Source: Nostocoides sp. F2B08 (GTDB lineage: Bacteria > Actinomycetota > Actinomycetes > Actinomycetales > Dermatophilaceae). Taken from it: a stretch of DNA of 64,000 nucleotides. Positions 60,691-64,000 of this stretch are shown piece by piece. The notes beneath the pieces were generated by a model. The model saw only the letters and a list, made by a program, of their open reading frames with translations. It ran no database searches and was not told the origin of the DNA. Positions within the stretch are counted from its first letter, which is position 1. Each line of letters opens with the position of its first letter. The DNA is taken from NCBI RefSeq assembly GCF_009184895.1, contig NZ_WESE01000014.1, positions 1 to 64,000 on the forward strand, in the 5' to 3' direction. The translations under genes and the position numbers were made by a program.

Positions 60691-63600
60691 CTAGCGTGAC
60701 GGACCAGCGATCCCAGGGGATGTACTGGTTGCCCTTCGAGGTGCCGGGGGCGGGGGCGTCTGGGGCTCGACCGCCGGCGGGCGTTGGGTCGCAGGGGCCG
60801 GCTTGGTGGTGGTCGTGAGGTGGGTTTGGGTGACGGCGCGCACGTCCGTGGTGCGGTCGTGGAGGGCTCGGGCGAGCTCGCGCCGGACCACCGGGACCGG
60901 GAGGCCGGTGGCGTCGGCGATGCGTCGGGTGCCGTCGTCCCACAGGGCCGGGGGAGCGGCGGCGACGACCGCGGCCCCGCCGAGCAGCGCCTCGCGTGCC
61001 GTGCCGTCCAAGCCACTGTCGAGCAGATGCGTACTCAGCGGTGTCGCGGCGTCGAGCCGCTGGCGGAGTGCGCGGGCGCCGTCGCGGGCAAGGGTGTCGG
61101 CGGGGTCCCTACCGGGTGCCCAGGTGACGGTGGCCGGGGTGAGGTCGTGCTGGGTGAGCAGCCAGTAGGCCCGCTGCGTGGCGCGCTGTCCGGCGGGGTC
61201 GGCGTCGGCGGCGACGACCGGGGACGTCCCGGCCTGGTGCGCGAGGGTGGCGAGCTGGTGGGCCTGCTCTTCGGTGAAGGAGGTCCCCAGCGGTGCGAGC
61301 CCGAGGAAGCGTCCACCCTCGCCGGAGGCGGTGATGGCGAGGGCGTCGAGGGGGCCTTCGACGAGCACCGGCACGACACCTTCTCGCAGCAGCGCCTGGG
61401 TGCCTGCGGTGTAGAGCTGGGCGCCTTTGTGGAACAGGACGGTGTCGGGGGTGTTGAGGTACTTCGGGCCGCCGCCGGTGTGGTCGCTGTGGCGGGGGTG
61501 GCGGCGGGCGACGAACCCGAGCACCTGCTCCTGGTTCGTGGCCGTTGTGCGGGTGACGGGGAGGATGAGCCGGTCCCGGAACCGGTCGATGAGCCGCCCG
61601 TCCCGGGTCGTGGTGGCCAGGCCTGCGGCGAGGAGCTCCTCGCTGCTGGCGCCGTGCCCGCCGAGGTGGTCGACGAGCCTGGTCCAGCCGGCCGGTGCAT
61701 AGCCGGGACGGACGGTGGGGTGGCCGGTGAGGTCGGTGCCGGCGAGCCGGCCGGTGAGGTAGGTCTGGGCCCAGGAGCCGGGGAAGGCGCGGCTGTAGTA
61801 GTCGGCGGCCAGAATGTTCAGCGCGGCGATGCGTTCGGGGGTGACCGGCGAGGTGTCGGCCTCGATGGCGCGGATGATCTGGGCCTGGATCATCGGCTCG
61901 CTCGGCGGCAGGGGCCCGGTGGGAGCCTGGCGCAGCAGCGCCGCGTACGTGATGGCCGCTTCGACCTGGCCGGGCTCGGCGAGCGGGTCGCTGTCTCGGG
62001 TGTCGGCGGGCGCGTCGGGGGTGTCGTCGAGGAGCGGCTCGTCGATCGGCGGGAGCGTGGCGAGCTCGCTGGCGGTGGGCGCCCAGGCGACCTCGTCCGC
62101 GCCCGGGTCGACCTCATGGTCAGCAAAGTCGACGTCTGCGGGGTCGTGGGCGTCGTCGTGGCTGGGGGGTGGGGTGGTGAGGCTGCTGATCCGCCAGAGC
62201 AGGCCCTGGCAGGGGTCGAGGTCCTGCTCAGGCCTTGGGATCCGCGCGAGTAAGCGGTCGAGGGTGTGTCCTCGGGCGAGGGCGTGGTCGATGACGGTGA
62301 CCAGAGCCCCCCACCACGGGCTGGCTTGCAGCTCGACGGCGGTGTCGGCGCCGAGCAGGTCGGGCAGGCTCTCGGTCCAGGTCGTGGCGAGCGGGATGTC
62401 GTGGCTGGTCGTGGCGGCGACGGCGGGGGAGAGGCGCCCGGACAGGCGCCACCACAGAGCGGCCGCGGCGTGGTCGTCGGGCAGCGGCCCGGCCGCGGCG
62501 GCATTCTGGAGGAGCGTCCTGGTGGGGAGGCCGGCACGGGAGAGGGCGGCGAGCCGCTGCGCGAGGACCGGGACGTACGCGTCGGCGCGGTGGCCGGGCA
62601 GGAGGGTGTCGAGGACCGGTCCCCATTCGTGGAGCGCAGGGGTGGCGTGGGTGGCGAGTCGACGGTTGAGGGTGTCCTGGTAGCGCCGCAGCGGCCCGTA
62701 CTGGTGGGTGGGCCCGGTGGGTCGGCGGTCGGCGGGGTCGACGCCGGTGGCGGCCCGCCACACCTGCACCTGGTGCAGCAGCTCACGGGCGGGGCGGGCC
62801 TGGCCGTGGCCGGCCCAGGCGGGGGTCTCGGTGGTGGCGGCGAGGTGGCGGGTGAGCAGGGCGGTGCGGGTCTCGACGGTCTCGGCGCGCGCGACGAGGT
62901 AGGGACCGAAGGTCGGGTGCCGCAGCAGTGCTGGGGGGATGGCGGGCAGCCACGGCAGCGGGGCGGGCACGCCGGTGCGCGGGTCGACCCCGGGCTGCTC
63001 GAGCCGCCAGGTGAGGACGGCGGCCGGGTCGGCTGCGGTGTCGACGCCGCGGCGGGTCAGCGCGTCGTGCAGGTCGCGCAGGGGGTGGTGGCCGTGAGCG
63101 GCGGCAAGGATGAGGTGGACGCGGAGGGTGGGCCATGCGGGCGCGTCGGTCAGGCCGGGCAGGAGCTGCTCGGCGCCGGTCTCGAGCCGGTCGAGGCGAG
63201 CCGGGCCGAGGAGCTGTTCGGCGGCGTGGTGGACCGCGTCGGTGTAGCGGGTGGCGGCGTGGGCGAGGAGGACGGCCGGGTGGTCGTGCTCGCGTGCGGT
63301 GGACGTGGCGGAGCGGGCGGAGTCGTCGCGGGCCAGGATGCCCTCGAGGAGGTCGGTGGCGGTCCGCGGGTGGGAGGTCTCGGGGCGGATGAGGGCGTGG
63401 CTGTCGGGGTCGCCGACGATGTCGAGGTAGAGGTGGTTGCCGGCCTGGCCGCGGGTGGCCGCCGTGTAGAGCAGCTGCCGGGACTCGGTCCCGGTGAGCA
63501 GGGTGTGGCTGGTCGCGGCGGTCACGCCCTGGGCGGTGTGGATGGTGGTGGCGTACCCGAGCTCGACACTCGCGTCCACATACGTCGCGGGCAGGGTGCA

Positions 63601-64000
63601 CGTGCGGCGGTGGCGGATACCGGTGACGGTCACATTGCCGCCCCCGGGCAGGGCGGTGATGGTCCACCGGTCGCCGTTCTTGACGAAGTCGGTTCCCGAC
63701 ACCGGCAGGCGCCGGTCGTTGGCGCGGGTGATGACCGTGTCCCCGACCGAGGCGGTCGCCCCGTCCGCCAACACCACCGTGCCCGCTGCGTCTGCAGCAG
63801 CCCCGGGAGTGGTGGTGAGGCGGTGGGCGCGGGCGCGCTGGTTGAGGTCGGCGACGAGATCCCTTGTGGGGGCGAGCATGAGGGCGTCGACGCCGGCGGC
63901 GCGGTCGGTGGCCCACGCGGTGAAGACGTCGTCGGCGAGGGAGGCCAGGTCGCCGACGTGGACCCGGTCGTGGTCGAGGTAGAACCCGAGCGCCTCGACG
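60691..64000 (-). CDS. MobF-type relaxase-helicase fused to a DnaG-like primase, 5' end missing
   Basis: The window holds at least 1,100 residues of the C-terminal part; the frame is open to the edge, so the N-terminus (relaxase) lies outside. From the edge inward, a RecD/TraI-type SF1 helicase end is seen (LMLAPTRDLVADLN, YATTIHTAQGVTAATSH, LYTAATRGQ). A 400-residue linker follows, then a DnaG catalytic core: RDRLILPVT, GPKYLNTPDT, LVEGPLDALAI and ADADPAGQRA (TOPRIM Asp residues). The relaxase call rests on the helicase part and on context, as the relaxase active site is not in view. Confidence 0.75.
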   Translation of the reverse strand, partial: VEALGFYLDHDRVHVGDLASLADDVFTAWATDRAAGVDALMLAPTRDLVADLNQRARAHRLTTTPGAAADAAGTVVLADGATASVGDTVITRANDRRLPVSGTDFVKNGDRWTITALPGGGNVTVTGIRHRRTCTLPATYVDASVELGYATTIHTAQGVTAATSHTLLTGTESRQLLYTAATRGQAGNHLYLDIVGDPDSHALIRPETSHPRTATDLLEGILARDDSARSATSTAREHDHPAVLLAHAATRYTDAVHHAAEQLLGPARLDRLETGAEQLLPGLTDAPAWPTLRVHLILAAAHGHHPLRDLHDALTRRGVDTAADPAAVLTWRLEQPGVDPRTGVPAPLPWLPAIPPALLRHPTFGPYLVARAETVETRTALLTRHLAATTETPAWAGHGQARPARELLHQVQVWRAATGVDPADRRPTGPTHQYGPLRRYQDTLNRRLATHATPALHEWGPVLDTLLPGHRADAYVPVLAQRLAALSRAGLPTRTLLQNAAAAGPLPDDHAAAALWWRLSGRLSPAVAATTSHDIPLATTWTESLPDLLGADTAVELQASPWWGALVTVIDHALARGHTLDRLLARIPRPEQDLDPCQGLLWRISSLTTPPPSHDDAHDPADVDFADHEVDPGADEVAWAPTASELATLPPIDEPLLDDTPDAPADTRDSDPLAEPGQVEAAITYAALLRQAPTGPLPPSEPMIQAQIIRAIEADTSPVTPERIAALNILAADYYSRAFPGSWAQTYLTGRLAGTDLTGHPTVRPGYAPAGWTRLVDHLGGHGASSEELLAAGLATTTRDGRLIDRFRDRLILPVTRTTATNQEQVLGFVARRHPRHSDHTGGGPKYLNTPDTVLFHKGAQLYTAGTQALLREGVVPVLVEGPLDALAITASGEGGRFLGLAPLGTSFTEEQAHQLATLAHQAGTSPVVAADADPAGQRATQRAYWLLTQHDLTPATVTWAPGRDPADTLARDGARALRQRLDAATPLSTHLLDSGLDGTAREALLGGAAVVAAAPPALWDDGTRRIADATGLPVPVVRRELARALHDRTTDVRAVTQTHLTTTTKPAPATQRPPAVEPQTPPPPAPRRATSTSPGIAGPSR

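Larger units (their letters stand above)
24809..64000. mobile_element. Integrative and conjugative element, partial
   Basis: The stretch holds a Tad-type pilus locus, type IV secretion genes (VirB4, VirB6-like, SCO6880-type, VirD4-like, wall hydrolase), a MobF relaxase-primase and cargo genes, which together define a conjugative element. The left edge is placed at the first lipoprotein by gene content only. The right edge, integrase and attachment sites are outside the window, so a plasmid cannot be excluded. Confidence 0.75.

Overview
The window is very GC-rich DNA with tightly packed genes, many GTG starts and 4-base ATGA/GTGA overlaps. The gene families (a CmtR-type metal sensor, the SCO6880/PrgI-type conjugation protein, LigC-like ligase, several short-leader or leaderless starts) point to a high-GC Gram-positive actinobacterium. 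A Micrococcales-like host is my inference; there is no rRNA or other taxonomic marker. I see no rRNA, tRNA, CRISPR array or insertion sequence.

Region 1 (about 1-24.5 kb) looks like host chromosome of accessory character. It holds secreted and lipoprotein genes (polysaccharide deacetylase, a YD-repeat protein with calcium-loop-like segments, a serine hydrolase), small membrane proteins (one broken by a frameshift), a TRAFAC-type GTPase with an overlapping partner gene, a glycosyltransferase, a VapBC toxin-antitoxin pair and a run of small stress or modification enzymes. A four-gene heavy-metal operon follows at 17.6-20.2 kb: a CmtR-like Cd/Pb sensor, two cation diffusion facilitators and an isoprenylcysteine-methyltransferase-like membrane protein. 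NERD and exonuclease/endonuclease/phosphatase proteins and a double-HTH regulator close the region. A short dispersed repeat (core CGCCGGCAGTCGACC or CGCCGCGAGTTGGGC) recurs in the gaps between these genes; I noticed none in the rest of the window.

Region 2 (about 24.8-64 kb) is a large part of an integrative and conjugative element, with no integrase or attachment site inside the window. It begins with secreted proteins and a complete Tad/Flp-type pilus locus (SAF/CpaB-like, TadZ-like, TadA, TadB, TadC, pilin, three TadE/TadG-like). This ends in a 1,122-residue membrane protein that joins LysM repeats outside the cell to a winged-helix/BTAD module inside. After a cargo alpha/beta hydrolase comes the type IV secretion core: a sigma-like regulator, a degenerate ParA-like protein, a small pilin-like membrane protein, a VirB8-like protein, a VirB6/TrbL-like protein, an SCO6880-type protein, VirB4, and an M23/lytic transglycosylase wall hydrolase. 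It resumes at 57-60.7 kb with a membrane protein, the VirD4/TraG coupling ATPase, a conserved hypothetical protein and an ATP-dependent DNA ligase. A MobF-type relaxase/helicase fused to a DnaG-like primase runs off the right edge on the minus strand.

Between the wall hydrolase and the coupling protein sits the most striking cargo: a three-gene operon (47.5-56.4 kb) encoding an SNF2 helicase with a C-terminal DUF3883 domain, a DUF1156 DNA methyltransferase and a DUF499 ATPase. These families recur in DISARM-related and DUF499/DUF1156 anti-phage loci, but this version lacks a recognisable DUF1998 protein, PLD nuclease or DUF3780 protein. It is best read as a compact candidate phage-defence or modification system carried by the element.
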